NCBI GenBank assembly: GCA_946811695.1 | Contig: OX328125.1 | Span: forward strand, 104,194,176 to 104,258,175 | Length of the DNA: 64,000 bases | Direction of reading: 5' to 3' | From: Gonocerus acuteangulatus | Lineage: Eukaryota; Arthropoda; Insecta; Hemiptera; Coreidae | Shown: piece after piece, positions 10,834 to 21,694 of the stretch | How positions within the stretch are numbered: the first letter of the stretch is position 1 | Layout: the number at the start of each line of letters is the position of its first letter | The notes under the pieces: generated by a model | Databases searched by the model: none | What the model saw: only the letters and a program-made list of their open reading frames with translations | Told to the model about the DNA's origin: nothing | Made by a program: the position numbers and the translations under genes

Positions 10834-10882
<49 letters not shown>
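10741..10882 (+). mobile_element. SINE S2, 3' half, followed by (TA)n
   Basis: Matches the S2 body and tail from CTGAGAAAATTCCTGGCTG through GGCGCTAATAGCC...GATGCGCCGTA and an A-rich tail; the tRNA-like half is missing. A ~45-bp TA tract (10837-10882) follows the tail directly. Confidence 0.75.
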
Positions 10883-10886
<4 letters not shown>

Positions 10887-11237
10887 ATGTTTATAACTGA
10901 GTGAAAACATGGAAGAAAAAAATTGTATTGAGTGGAAAAGGTTTAATTGATATTAATGTAGAAAAGAAATTCTTTATTTAAAACGAAACAAAGTTCGCTG
11001 CCCAAATATATTGGGTTGCTAAACACACAGCGTACTTATCAATCTTTCGAAAATTCATTTCAATTGGTTAAAAGGATGTTTATTTTGTTAATGCAGATAA
11101 AATAAATTAAATTTTGACCATGAATTTAATAAAAAAATAATTTTTGAACGATTTTTTTTTTTTTTTATTTTGTTGTACTTTTGTAGGTCTGGACGTAAAT
11201 TTTGTGAAATGAATTTCGAAAGATTGATAAGCAGCTG
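10883..11237. other. Intergenic, nothing recognised
   Basis: AT-rich sequence with A/T runs; no supported gene. Confidence 0.4.
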
Positions 11238-11478
11238 TTCAGCTCCCATATATGTGGTAGTTGAGTATCCCCAGGGAATCTATCAAGATTGATTCCGCAA
11301 GGATACTGAATTTGTTAGGTTCCACGCCTAGTTCTTCTAGAAAGTCATAGGTTAATCTTGGCGTCGTACCTCTCGCTCCGAGCCATAGGCCTTGAACGAG
11401 ATATTCCCGTCTTCCGAAAGTGTCCTGAAATTTTTCTTGGTAGAATTCGATGCACTTGGAGTAGATTGCCGTTTTTTC
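11238..11478 (-). pseudogene. C-terminal piece of a non-LTR retrotransposon (GARGT-motif family)
   Basis: The minus strand has an uninterrupted 79-codon frame without ATG: KTAIYSKCIEFYQEKF..., YLVQGLWLGARGTTPRL, DFLEELGV and ILIDSLGILNYHIYGS before a stop. A frameshifted relative lies on the + strand at 37620-37862 ([12 protein letters not shown], then [30 protein letters not shown]), so the segment comes from a multicopy coding element. The G-x-RGT motif followed by a hydrophobic helix near the C terminus is reminiscent of the end of some non-LTR reverse transcriptases. The exact clade is my inference and uncertain. Confidence 0.5.
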
Positions 11479-12400
11479 TTTATTAGAAATTAAAAAAAAA
11501 TCAAATCAATTGATAATGAGCTCCAAAATAGCGCCATTGAATATTTACTTTGTACAAAAAATAATATAACACAATCTTTCCATTCATTTTTAAAATATAT
11601 ATTTAAGTTTTAATTTTTGTCTAACAACATTCACTTACTAGATTTTACGTTCAACACTTTTTTCGGTAGACTGTATTAACTTTTTCTTTTCTACATACAA
11701 TATTAATTTTTCTTCTGACTTCAATTAGAAAAAAAATTATTTTGGATCTCATTCATTGATAAATACAAGGAATATAAAGGTGAATGGAGGTGAGTACTGT
11801 ACTAGAAGTAGTGAGTTCATGAGTTCTTTGACTACTCACGTGCGCTTTGTGTGTTGTAATGGTCGGAAGCGTTGAAGGTAGAGTGAGTGCGCCCTGGCCG
11901 GTGTCCTGGCGTCGAGTGGGAGCTGAAAGTGGGGTGTTGGATCTATAAAGCCAGGGTGCAGGTCAGGCAGCAATCCTGGTGGTGGGGGTTTGGGGTTATA
12001 CACCACCCCTTCTTCCCACCCCTGCGATTCCTGTTTCTATCCCGCCTATCTTCTTCCTTCCCCCTGCGATGCCTTCCATATCCACGCCTCGCCTCTTCCC
12101 TCTCCTGTTGTGCCTTATATCGCCCGCCTCCGCAAACGCCTACGGGACGCTAGGTCGTTATGTCTTTCCGCCCAGTCGTAGCTGATGATCAGTCGGTGTT
12201 TGGATTGGATTTGCAGGCGGAACAACATAAACAGAATACTTAACTACCTCCAAGGCTTAATGAATAAGCAGTCAGGCTCCCGTTAGAGTTTCCAATGGAG
12301 AACACGGGGATTGTAAAAGATTTATAGTCTGATCCATAAATAGCTCACTGTGATATCATTATATAATGATTATTTCAAATTAGAGAAATCCTTCTTTCCA
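11479..12400. other. Intergenic, with a C/T-rich stretch
   Basis: AT-rich to ~11800, then GC-richer and pyrimidine-rich at ~11990-12130 (many CCC/TCC runs). Overlapping frames of 63-88 codons in all three + frames at 11887-12185 come from this biased composition and show no domain. No gene is claimed. Confidence 0.4.
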
Positions 12401-13597
12401 TTAATTCACAATGATTTCATTTTCAGCGAGTACTCCACGGGGTAGCAGGTCGAACTGGCTGTTTTCGCCGCCGAAACTATGGACTACCCTAGTACACCAT
12501 TAGAAGCGTTATCACCAGATCTGTGCTTATCGTTCACGACGTCATGGCTGAAAACTCTGCTTCGCTAGCACTCCATTAAACATGGCTGTTCAGAGAATCG
12601 GTCCAAGAATTGTGCCTTGTGGAGGCCTTTTAAAGTTACTCAAGGATTCAATGTGTTTCAATAAGAGCGTACAGGTTACTCTTATGCCTCAGACCATAAC
12701 CCCAGAGAGGAACAAAAGGTAAGTCTCAACGAGAGCGCGTAGGTTACTTATACCCCTTTGGGGTATTGAATCTATACGCGGATATTAAATTATCCAACCG
12801 GGCATTATCAAAAACACCGTCTAGATCAACAGGAATTTGGAATGGCATCGATCATTAGTCGCACAGGGCGATATCCATATGGCCTATCACACTCAATGGC
12901 AGCTTGTAGCCAATTACTCTTGTGGATACTGCAGCCGTGCAGCTTGTAGTCACACTGTCTTGTCGGTACTGCAGCCGTGCAAATTGTAGTCATACAGACT
13001 TGTGGGTGCTGTAGCAGTTCAGCTTGTAGTCACACTGTCTTGACGGGACTGCAGCCGTGCAGCTTGTAGTCACACTGTCTTGTCGGTACTGCAATCGTGC
13101 AGCTTGTAGTCACACTGTCTCGTCGGTACTGCAGTCGTGCAGCTTGTAGTCACACTGTCTTGTCGGTACTGCAGTCGCGCAGCTTGTAGACTGAATTAGC
13201 TGGAAGTTCTCAGCCTGACTACAGGAGCATGGGAAGGGATTGAAGCTACGAGGTCCGGACAATCCAGCTCTCCTTACAGTAGTTTACAGAGAAATTGCAC
13301 GCTGTCTTCGGATCTCCGAGGGTTCCAGTAACACAGCGGTCTCAGAACACATTCCTATTTCGAGAAATCGCTCGAATCTTCCCTGGATTCTCTCCAAATT
13401 GTCACGGTATTTCGCAGGCAGATTACCGTCGCCTCTCGCCGGACGTAGAGTGCAGAAAATGGCCGTATATCCGTAAGGTCCCGAACATTTCTTCACAAGA
13501 AGCCTAATGTCTTTAAAGACTTCTTGCAGGCGGCGTCCACTTGATTCTTCAACGTTAGCGCAGAATCCATGTTAACGCCTAAATCTTTCGTCACCCT
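12401..13597 (-). pseudogene. Decayed LINE reverse transcriptase interrupted by a minisatellite
   Basis: Minus-strand pieces: VTKDLGVNMDSALTLKNQVD and ...KKSLKTLGFL (~13500-13600), the region after the RT fingers/palm where I/Jockey/R1-type RTs read DLGV.FDS.LTF..H; and VDLDGVFDNARLDNLI (~12780-12840), matching the 'D.EGAFDN' palm block of R1-like elements. Stops and frameshifts are frequent. The palm block lies downstream of the thumb piece on the minus strand, opposite to normal RT order. The minisatellite at 12901-13189 lies between the two pieces, so either rearrangement occurred or two fragments are juxtaposed. Confidence 0.5.
12901..13189. repeat. 40-bp minisatellite, ~7 copies
   Basis: Seven units with exact 40-bp spacing (AGCTTGTAG at 12901, 12941, 13021, 13061, 13101, 13141; AAATTGTAG at 12981) plus a partial eighth at 13181. 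Units contain CACACTGTCTTGTCGGTACT and vary by a few substitutions; the first and third are most diverged. There are no spacers, so it is not CRISPR-like. Confidence 0.9.
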
Positions 13598-13736
13598 TAT
13601 AGCGCGGTTCCTCCCTCCCCCCATAGGGAGGAACCCCGCGTATTGGGTTGACCTCATGACGCAATCCGGAAGTGCCGACTTGAAAATTATTGTTTCAGAA
13701 CCCCTAGAAAACGAAAATAATGGTGGATCAAATTTG

Positions 13737-13788
<52 letters not shown>

Positions 13789-14480
13789 CTGTTCACGGTC
13801 TACCACAGCGATTAATGGTTCGATTTTTATGAAATTTGGTACAAAAACCTTTCGTCTAATTTGAAAGGTCAAGTTCGTTAACCGGCGGAATCCGCCCACC
13901 GGAACATGGTTTTGGAGCGAAATTTGCGCGAAAAAAATCGTTCCGCTTACTTCATATGCAGGCAAGTACTCGTTTATAGGCTTCTTCGTCTAGGAAAACG
14001 AATGAAACCATTTATAAGGCGATAGCTTTAACCGTTTTCAAGAAAATTTAAAAACTATTTGTTGAATAAGGTTTTTGGTTTGTGTACTTAGAATCATGGG
14101 ATTCAGTTGAAACATTTTCTGCACGTTCAAATTTCATCAAAACTAATATGCTGATATTTAGGTTACGTTTGGAGTTAAGGAAGGGTTAGAATAAAATATT
14201 TTATTAAAAGACATGTAAAGTTTTGGGAACTTCGTATATTTTCCTTAATATCTCGAAAACGGTTTGCAATCTGGGTAAGCGAAAGCTTACTAAATGCTCT
14301 ACAAAAAAGATTCTGAAGAAAGTTTTGATTAGGCGGTGTCAATCGGAAAAATAAGTGCTCACAACATTGAAGTAATTGATTTCGTTTATTGGAACGATTC
14401 TGTTTGTCTGTTTTTATTTCTTGTTACTTTTTTAATTGCTTATAGTAGGAGAATGTATTTGACAATAAAACAGGATAAGG
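13598..14480 (+). mobile_element. Helitron-like family 2, copy A
   Basis: Starts at TATAGCGCGGTTCC with the hairpin arms GGTTCCTCCCT and AGGGAGGAACC (13603-13632). Then come AATCCGGAAGTGCCGACTTG, CAGAACCCCTAGAAAACG, a TA tract (13738-13784) followed by TTTGTCTGTTC, and the family body (GGCGATAGCTTTAACCGTTT at ~14020). The far terminal module is not present, so it is truncated at ~14480. Orientation is given with the hairpin end at left. No coding capacity. Confidence 0.7.
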
Positions 14481-14545
14481 AAAAAAAATATTGATAGAAA
14501 TAAAGCTTTCCAAGAGAGAGATTCGAAGACGCCTTTTGAATATTT

Positions 14546-15623
14546 TCAACTGTCTTTATGCTGTTGGTGTCTTTTTTTTTTAATTACATTTAGTTGTTGA
14601 ATTACTACTATAGTAGAAAAACACAAGAAAATATGAAAATTTTTGATATTTTTTACTATATCTTTGCTTATAAAATAATAGGGTTTTTTTCTAGTGAAAA
14701 TGGTGACAATCCTTTTGCTGATGTTGATTTCTATGAAATTATCGGAGCACCAGGTGGCGAGATCATCCAGGCCGCTTTGCAATCTACCGCAGGCTTCGTT
14801 ATTGCTGATTTTTAAAAATATTTTTGCGTCGCCGACGAAGAATAGAGAGTGAGCTTTATTAATTGAGGTGGCAAGGTCATTCATGTATACCAAGAACAGC
14901 TAAGGACCCAGTTTAGATCCCTGAGGAACACCAGAGGAGACCTCGATTGATTCCGACAATTTGCCGCTCCTCTTGACGTATTGTACTCGGTTGGCGAGGT
15001 ATGACTGGAACCAGGAGAGTAGGGGGACCATGAACCCCACATTTTTCCAATTTCATCAAAAGGACTTCATGTGATAGTCTATCAAAGGCTTTCTGGAAGT
15101 CAATGTAAATTGCGTCCACCTGCAAAGACTCCTCAAAAGCCTGTGTTATATGACTGACGAAGCATGCTAAGTTGGTCACCGTAGATTTCCGGGGCAGGAA
15201 TCCATGCTGATTTTCAGAAAACTGCAGATTTAGAGGAGATAAATGCTTGAGCACTTTGGCTTCTAATATTTTACTGAAAACTGAGAGACCAGAGATGGGG
15301 CGACAGTTCTTGATCCTATTGTTATTTCTGCTTTTCAGTATAGGGGTGACAAAGGCCTCCTTCCATATTTGCGGAAAAATACCCACTTTCAGCGACGTAT
15401 TAAACAATATTTCTAGAGGTACCGAAAGAGTCCCTTTGCACATAAACAAAAATATTAGAGGAATGCCATCTGGACCTGGCCCTGCCTCTTTATTACATCT
15501 GCCTATTTCCTCAAGGACATGATCTTTAGTTATGACCACTTTAGAGCATACAAATGTCGCTGGAATTTTGGAAGTCGCATCGTCCAGAAATGTGTCTCCA
15601 GGCATTAGGTAAAGAGAGGCCAA
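14546..15623 (-). pseudogene. Non-LTR retrotransposon reverse transcriptase, broken
   Basis: The minus-strand frame 15623-14913 carries RT blocks in order: GPGPDGIPLIFL, LKVGIFPQIWKEAFVTPI, CRPISGLSVFSKILE, ENQHGFLPRKSTVTNL, AIYIDFQKAFDRLSH and LLMKLEKCGVHG. A frameshift near 15010 follows; the next part reads in another frame (VYMNDLATSI, FFVGDAKIFL), where the catalytic YxDD/FADD block has become FVGDA. Loss of the second catalytic Asp and the frameshifts make it dead. Block spacing resembles Jockey/CR1-group elements. No endonuclease and no RNase H are seen here. Confidence 0.8.
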
Positions 15624-15633
15624 AATATCGAAA

Positions 15634-15722
15634 AGCCCCCACCTCTAGTGGGAACTGAACCCACGACCTTAGGCACGGAGTGCACGCAGTGGCACTCACG
15701 GCCACTGGGCCTCCATTACTTA
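15634..15722 (-). mobile_element. tRNA-like SINE relic (family S3)
   Basis: On the minus strand the stretch has GTCGTGGGTTCAGTTCCCAC, a B-box-like motif with flanking stem, and GGAGGCCCAGTGGCCGTGAG upstream as an A-box-like part. A related sequence occurs at 37218-37330 (minus), so it is a low-copy tRNA-derived repeat, not a tRNA gene. Confidence 0.5.
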
Positions 15723-16269
15723 ACTAACATTATTTCAAAATTGTGAAACATTTTTTTTTAGTTCAAGGTAAAAGAAAAATGCTTCTGCAAATATTTTATT
15801 AAACCCATGGAAATAGGTAGATTTTATTTTACTCGGACTTCATTCCCTAGGCATATAATCTTCAATATTCAGACAATTATAAATGTATCTAAGGAGTCTA
15901 ATGGTATAAAATTAAGATGCCATAAAAGTAGCCTGCCTTAGTCTGAAAATATATGTAATTTAGTATTCAAAAAAATTAAATAATAATAATAATAATAATC
16001 AGATTGTTGAAGATATTTGAACGTTGTAAAAGAAAATAGCTGCTGAAAGAAAGGGTAAATGCCACAGGATATCATTCATGTATCACAGAAGATGAAGCAG
16101 AACATCTGAGGACGTTAACTTTCCTCAATAACCATTGACAATAACCATAATCATAACAGGGAGCAAATAACCATATTTCCGTAAAATGGTAACCCCACTA
16201 CGACCTTAGCCCTTTCTTCACAAAGCACGTGCATGAAAAGAAAAGGTCTTATACACGTATATATTATAC

Positions 16270-16345
<76 letters not shown>

Positions 16346-16887
16346 TTTCATGTTTCTAATGTTTGCTAATTATACTTATAATTAACTTAACCCTGGAATC
16401 ACAACATCATAAAGCTGTAACAAATCCTACCAAGTGGTGATATAAGACCTCATCTAGTCTTTCATAACTATTTTAGAAATTTGGTTGGGTTTCTGAAATG
16501 GTATTTATAACTAAATGCTAATGCTATTTATAACTAAATAATCTTATTTATTGTGAAATCGGGGAATGGGAAATCAAACATCAAAATACCACAAATTTCG
16601 ACCACAATGTTTATTTGAATATCTGTCCTCTGAATATCAACATTAAATATAACGTTTTCTCCTATAATATGTTGTCTTTATGACTGCTAGAATAAAAAAA
16701 TACTATAATATGTAAAATTGGTTTAAAAGGGGAAAAAAGATAGTGACTTGAATGTATGCACAATATAATGATCAGAAAAATATAAATATAGTTATTCATT
16801 TATACACTTTTCAGATATACTTTGCCTCTGTTCAGCACACAGACTCTTACTACACTTTGCACAATGTGTTACACCTTTCCTGTCTTT
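15723..16887. other. Intergenic, AT-rich, with microsatellites
   Basis: Holds a short (TAA)n run at ~15979-15998 and an ~80-bp TA tract at 16262-16341. No gene is recognised; the 66-codon minus frame at 16151-16351 is the TA tract in translation. Confidence 0.5.
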
Positions 16888-17007
16888 TTAGCGCGGTTCC
16901 TCCCTCCCCGCTTATAAGGTTCATCTCATGAAACAATCCGGAAGTGTCGACTAGAAAATTTCGCGTTTCAGAACCCCTAGAGACCGAAAATAACGGTGGT
17001 TAAAATT

Positions 17008-17056
<49 letters not shown>

Positions 17057-18112
17057 CTGTTCGCGGAATTCTGGCCTCCCTAATGGTCCGATTTTGATGG
17101 AATTTGGTACAAAAATCAGTCGTCCAATTTGAAAGGTCAAGATCGTTAACCAGCAAAATCCGCCCTCTGGAAGATGGCGTTTAGGGCGAAATTCGCGCAA
17201 AAAAATCGTAACGCTTACGTTTTTCAGTTCATAAGGTTGTAAGTACTCTTTTTATAGGCTTCTTGGGCTAGGAAAACGAATGAGACCATTTTCAAGGCGA
17301 TAGCTTTAACCGTTTTCGAGAAAATTGGAAAAATAGTTTTTGAATACAGTTTTTGGTTTGGGTACTTAGAATTACGGGATTCAGTTGAAACATTATCTGC
17401 AGGTTCTAATTTCATTAAAACTAATATGTTGAAATTTTTGTTACGTTTGGAGTTAAGGAAGGGTTAGAATAAAATATTTTATGAACAGATATGAAAAGTT
17501 TTGGGAACTTCGTATACTTTCATTAATATCTCGAACACGGTTGGGAAATCGTGGTAAGTGGATAGAAACTATTTGAAAGCTTACTAAATTTTCTACAAAA
17601 AAGATTCTAAAACTATTTTTGATTAGGTTATGTCAATCGGAGAAATAAGTGCTTAAAACTTCAAATACGTCTGTTTTGTTCTTATGAACGGGTTTTTGTC
17701 GTTGTTTTTGTAATTTTTGTCTCTTTCCCTTGGTTTTTTATTGCTTTTTATTTTTGTAATTTCTTATGTTGGTAAAATGTATTTGTGTGTAAAACAGGAT
17801 AGGAAAAATGAGACAAATTTTCTGTTGCTAGAAATAATAAAAATTTTGGGAACTTCGTATACTTTCATTAATATCTCGAAAACGGTTGAAAATCTTGGGA
17901 AAGCGAAAGGTTACCATTCGAAAACTTACTAAATGGTCTACAAAATTGGTTCTGAAAAAAGTTTTGAATAAGCGATGTCAATCTGAGAAATAAGTGCTTA
18001 AACTTTGAAGTAATTAATTTCGTTTATTCGGACGGTTCTTTTTGTCTGTTTTTATTCCTATTTTTTCATTGCTTATAGTTGGATAATGTATTTGACAATA
18101 AAACAGATTAAT
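16888..18112 (+). mobile_element. Helitron-like family 2, copy B
   Basis: Starts TTAGCGCGGTTCCTCCC (here the hairpin is incomplete). It continues with CAATCCGGAAGTGTCGACTAG, GAACCCCTAGAGACCG, a TA tract (17012-17051), TTTGTCTGTTCGCGG and CGATAGCTTTAACCGTTTTCG. The body contains an internal duplication: CTTCGTATACTTTCATTAAT occurs near 17507 and again near 17850. It ends near GACAATAAAACAGATTAA (~18112). Small frames in it are not genes. Confidence 0.7.
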
Positions 18113-18168
18113 TAAAATAAGAAAAACAACTTCATTCAGGCACTGACCACGATCGACGTTGCTTAATA

Positions 18169-18224
<56 letters not shown>

Positions 18225-18904
18225 TCCCTTAAAATTACAATTTAAAAGTTGGGTAAATGTGAAGGAGCGCGGTCTCCACACCGATCCTTTTGAAATGTTG
18301 CACTACAACGTATTTTGATGCACTAAACACGAATCCGTTAAAAAAAAAGCTCGCTTTTCACTAGGAAACAAGTTATGAAACACTAAAGTTCACTGTTGCG
18401 CGGGTTCTGAAAGGTAATGTAACCTACCATGTTTGTCAACATGCGCATGCGCGGGTATGGAAAAGTTCGTAATAAGGATGTCTAATTGAAATTTACCATC
18501 AATTATTTATCAATTTATCTCCAGTTAGTTATTCAAAAATATTTTTTTAAATAATAAACCACTCTTTAATTTTTTTTTTTAATTTTAAGAAGATATCAAA
18601 ACTCTAGTCAATCCAACTCGCTAAAATTAATAGAATTCTTTTCATTTCTGCGAGTTGGATTGACTAGGGGTTCTGATGTTTTCTTGAGCGAGCGGAAACG
18701 CATAGCACGTATGCCCAAAAGCGACAGTTTACGACCAAGTCAGCTACCACACACAAGGTGAGTCTAAATTGCAATTACACTTCGTCATTAAGGACTATTG
18801 CGCATGCGCGTGTTTACAAATACGATGTTACCCCGTCTTTTATAACCTCCACAACAGTGAACTTTAGTGCTTAATAACTTCTTTCCTAGTGAAAAGCGAG
18901 CTTT

Positions 18905-19025
18905 TTAGCACTTTCCTCCGAAGGAAAGTAGCTATTGAGGTTGGACTCATGACGGAATTTTTGAAAAATTTCTTCAAATCTTTATCGATCCTACCTAGTA
19001 GACACCGAAAATGACCCCCGTTAAA

Positions 19026-19101
<76 letters not shown>

Positions 19102-19788
19102 CTGTTAACACGATAGCAGCCAGAGTTTTTGTTTTTTCGTCACGAAACTTGGTTTATAGCATTCAATTAGCAAACGATTGAACGAGTTCGTTAACCACCT
19201 AAGTCGGTCCACCGGAAGGGGGGGTTTACCCCGAACCCAAAACACTAATTTGACTATGTCAGCCGTAATATTTGTTATATTTCAACGAAACTTGGTATTC
19301 GTAGTGGTAATGTAGAGAGAAAAGTGAGATATAAAAATGAACTAAATCGGTTCATTAGAAGGGGGGGGGGTTTACTCCGGACCCACAATACCAATTCGCC
19401 ACTACCAGCCGTGATTTTTGGTATATTTCGACGAAACTCGGTATTCGTAGTGGTAATCTACAGGTAAATATGTGTTCTAAAAAAAACTAAATCGGTTCAT
19501 TAGAAGGGGGCGGGGTTTACTCCGGACCCAAATTCCTAATATACTCAACCGGTCGTAATTTCTGCTGTATTGTAACGGAACGCGGTATACTTAGTGGGTA
19601 ACCCATGAGAAAGAAGTGTTGTAAAAATGAGCTGAATCGGTCAATCGGAAAGCGGGGGTTTAATTTGTAATATATTTCAATAGAAAAGCCCGCGAGACAT
19701 AGGTTCACAAAGCCGCCGCAAGCAGTCTACACCCAAATTCTGAGGAAAGTGCTTAGTTATGCAGCTCCTGCGTGACGGACTTTTTTTT
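18905..19788 (-). mobile_element. Helitron-like family 1, copy B (inserted in the foldback arm)
   Basis: Reverse orientation of copy A: it starts TTAGCACTTTCCTCCGAAGG and ends GCTTAGTTATGCAGCTCCTG, CGTGACGGACTTTTT. It contains a TA tract at 19030-19094 and two to three of the ~145-bp internal units (copy A has four). The host arm reads continuously across the insertion, with the break in a T-run. Confidence 0.75.
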
Positions 19789-19840
19789 AACAGATTCGTG
19801 TTTAGTGCATCAAAATACGTTATAGCACAAAATTTCAAAA

Positions 19841-20040
19841 GGATCGGTATGGAGACCGCGCTCCTTCACATTTACCAAAAGGATCGGTGTGGAGACCGCG
19901 CTCCTTTACATTTACCAAAAGGATCGGTGTGGAGACCGCGCTCCTTCACATTTACCAAAAGGATCGGTGTGGAGACCGCGCTCCTTCACATTTACCAAAA
20001 GGGTCGGTGTGGAGACCGCGCTCCTTCACATTTACCAAAA
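19841..20040. repeat. 40-bp minisatellite grown from the foldback terminus, 5 copies
   Basis: GGATCGG(T) recurs at 19841, 19881, 19921, 19961 and 20001 (GGGTCGG in the last) with exact 40-bp spacing. The unit is identical to the terminal segment of the foldback element, which is single-copy at the left end (~18255-18295). A 147-codon frame (19759-20202) runs through it only because no stop arises in the three rotating frames. Confidence 0.9.
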
Positions 20041-20608
20041 GTTGTAAGAAATGTTAATTTTATTATTTATTTGCTTTTCCTTTTTAGCTCTGAATATATA
20101 CATATATACATTGATTTTTTCTACGATCCACTAAAAAGCCTGGTGCTAAATGTCTTAGAAGCAGACGTTGCGTCAAAACATCTCGCCAGAAACAAACAAT
20201 AATTTTATTTTACCATGTAAAATTCCTATGATTAGGTACTATAGGAACTGGCCGATTGTTCGAAGCAAACTATAGAAAAGGCGATTGGCTAAGGGTAAGG
20301 ATTAACAACGATCCCTTTATTTTTACCCTCCAATATCCATTCTAGATAAAAAAAGAACTCAATATAATCTTTAAAGATCCTTTTAATCCGCCCGATTAAA
20401 ACCTCCCCTTACGTATCAGCCCTATGCCCTGAATATCGTTGCTTCAATGGAAAACTATATTTTAGCATCAATCGCATATCGTTTCAGAAATATCCCAATA
20501 ACATTTACCTGTTTAGGATGCTCTCTAGCTCTCTAAATGTACAGTATGTATTTTGTAGTGCGCCCCATTTATCATGCTGTAACTCAAAATTAGTGATTCT
20601 CGGATATC
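20041..20608. other. Intergenic, nothing recognised
   Basis: Moderately AT-rich sequence without a supported gene or a repeat shared with the rest of the window. Confidence 0.4.
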
Positions 20609-20885
20609 ATGGGCGTATATAAGGGGGGGGGGCTGAGGGGGCTGCAGCCACCCCCCCCCCCCCCGAAATTTGGATTTGATCGGTAAAATGTGTCATAAAC
20701 CCTTTAAAATAAATTGAATAAGATCATTTAGTTCATAAAAAGTATTTTATTTTGGGTGTAATAGCATTTTAGTTGATTAAAATTATTTTAAGTTCTAAAT
20801 TGTTAGGATTCCATACCCCGGAAATGGTCTCAGCCCCCCGAAATTTTCCCAGCCCCCTCCGAAATTATTTTCTATATACGCCCAT
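20609..20885. mobile_element. MITE 'M' with poly-G/poly-C subterminal tracts, copy 1
   Basis: The ends ATGGGCGTATATA (left) and TATATACGCCCAT (right) are inverted. Inside lie a G run and a C run near the left end and CCCCCCGAAATTTT-type runs near the right. Related copies: 24858-25074 and 62685-62905. No ORF. Confidence 0.7.
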
Positions 20886-21332
20886 GTCGGATATGAATCG
20901 ATATCTTGAATAGATTCAAATCGAAATGATTTATTTATGAGCGACCGTAACTAAGGCGACTCGCTCAGAACAAAAATTACATATATAATATACATACAAA
21001 AATTACATCTAATTAAATACAATCTCATTTTACACATTTTTGCCCAAATATACAAATTGAAATTTATATACACATCTATTTATAAGAGAATACAATATTA
21101 CAATATACTTGAATATATGAAAAATCAATATTATAATAATGCATAAAGTGTATACAACTAATCAATTAAGTTGGTTAAAGGAGGTTTCACACTCCTTTTA
21201 GTTTTATATTGTCACATGTAAGATTTTAGTATAGTACGGCTGTATAGTTTTAACATTATAAGACAAATAAAATACCTACACATATATGTGTGTATGTCCT
21301 GTTATAATTTGTTCATGTTTAATTATAATTAT
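20886..21332. other. AT-rich sequence, probably 3' untranslated part of the LINE at 21695-24115
   Basis: The LINE on the minus strand reads into this area after its stop codon, and the SINE at 21333-21686 interrupts the same sequence (AATTATAATTAT on both sides). No poly(A) end of the LINE can be fixed. Confidence 0.4.
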
Positions 21333-21686
21333 GGGGGCGAGGTTAGCTCAGTGGTAGAGCACTCGACTAATAAGTTGGAGGCCTGAGTTCAAATCCCGAG
21401 CAAGCACTAAAGATTTTTTCTTCTAGTGTCTTCGTTCATGGATTGAATTCGGCCTCCCTGACCGTCCCTAGGCCGACCCAGCCTTTAATTAATTTAATAA
21501 TGGGTACCTTGGGTGCTAATGACTCTAGCAGTCGAAGCGGCCAAGGGGAAAATCAGGCGGCCGGAGCATAGTACTGACCATACTATCTCCCTAGTGTGCT
21601 GTATGGTCATGAACCAGATACCTCTATAGTATCTGCCCCTCAGGGCCCTCGTGGCCTGTTACGGGACTGATTTTTTTTTTTTTTTT
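21333..21686 (+). mobile_element. SINE S1 (tRNA-derived, T-tailed), well preserved
   Basis: A box TTAGCTCAGTGGTAGAGC, B box GAGTTCAAATCCCGAGC, body with TCTTCGTTCATGGATTGAAT, and 3' end GTTACGGGACTGA followed by ~16 T. AATTATAATTAT flanks both sides (21321-21332 and 21687-21698), a 12-bp target-site duplication. The tail is poly(T) on the same strand as the promoter boxes, unlike A-tailed family S2. It is inserted in the 3' untranslated part of the LINE to its right. Confidence 0.85.
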
Positions 21687-21694
21687 AATTATAA

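Larger units (their letters stand above)
18249..20040. mobile_element. Foldback element with long inverted arms, interrupted by family 1 copy B
   Basis: The left arm (18249-18480: GGTAAATGTGAAGGAGCGCG, TGATGCACTAAACACGAATC, AGCTCGCTTTTCACTAGG, CATGCGCATGCGCGGG) is mirrored at the right (18790-18904 plus 19789-19880). Even the centre is inverted: CTAGTCAATCCAACTCGC at ~18603 and GCGAGTTGGATTGACTAG at ~18651. The right arm is split by a Helitron-like element (18905-19788) inserted in a T run. A (TA)n tract lies just outside at 18176-18221. No ORF; non-autonomous foldback DNA element, superfamily unknown. Confidence 0.75.

Noticed and set aside
11887..12185. Protein-coding gene in the C-rich stretch
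   Set aside because: All three frames are open because of composition; no domain, no splice structure supported.
12901..13189. CRISPR-like array
   Set aside because: Contiguous 40-bp tandem units without spacers in a eukaryotic LINE remnant.
19759..20202. 147-codon frame with repeated KDRCGDRAP-type peptide
   Set aside because: It runs through the 40-bp minisatellite and a Helitron-like end; the repeat period is not a multiple of three and no start context or homology supports it.
21333..21410. tRNA gene
   Set aside because: A and B boxes are present, but the sequence continues into a multicopy body with a T tail and target duplication, so it is a SINE head.
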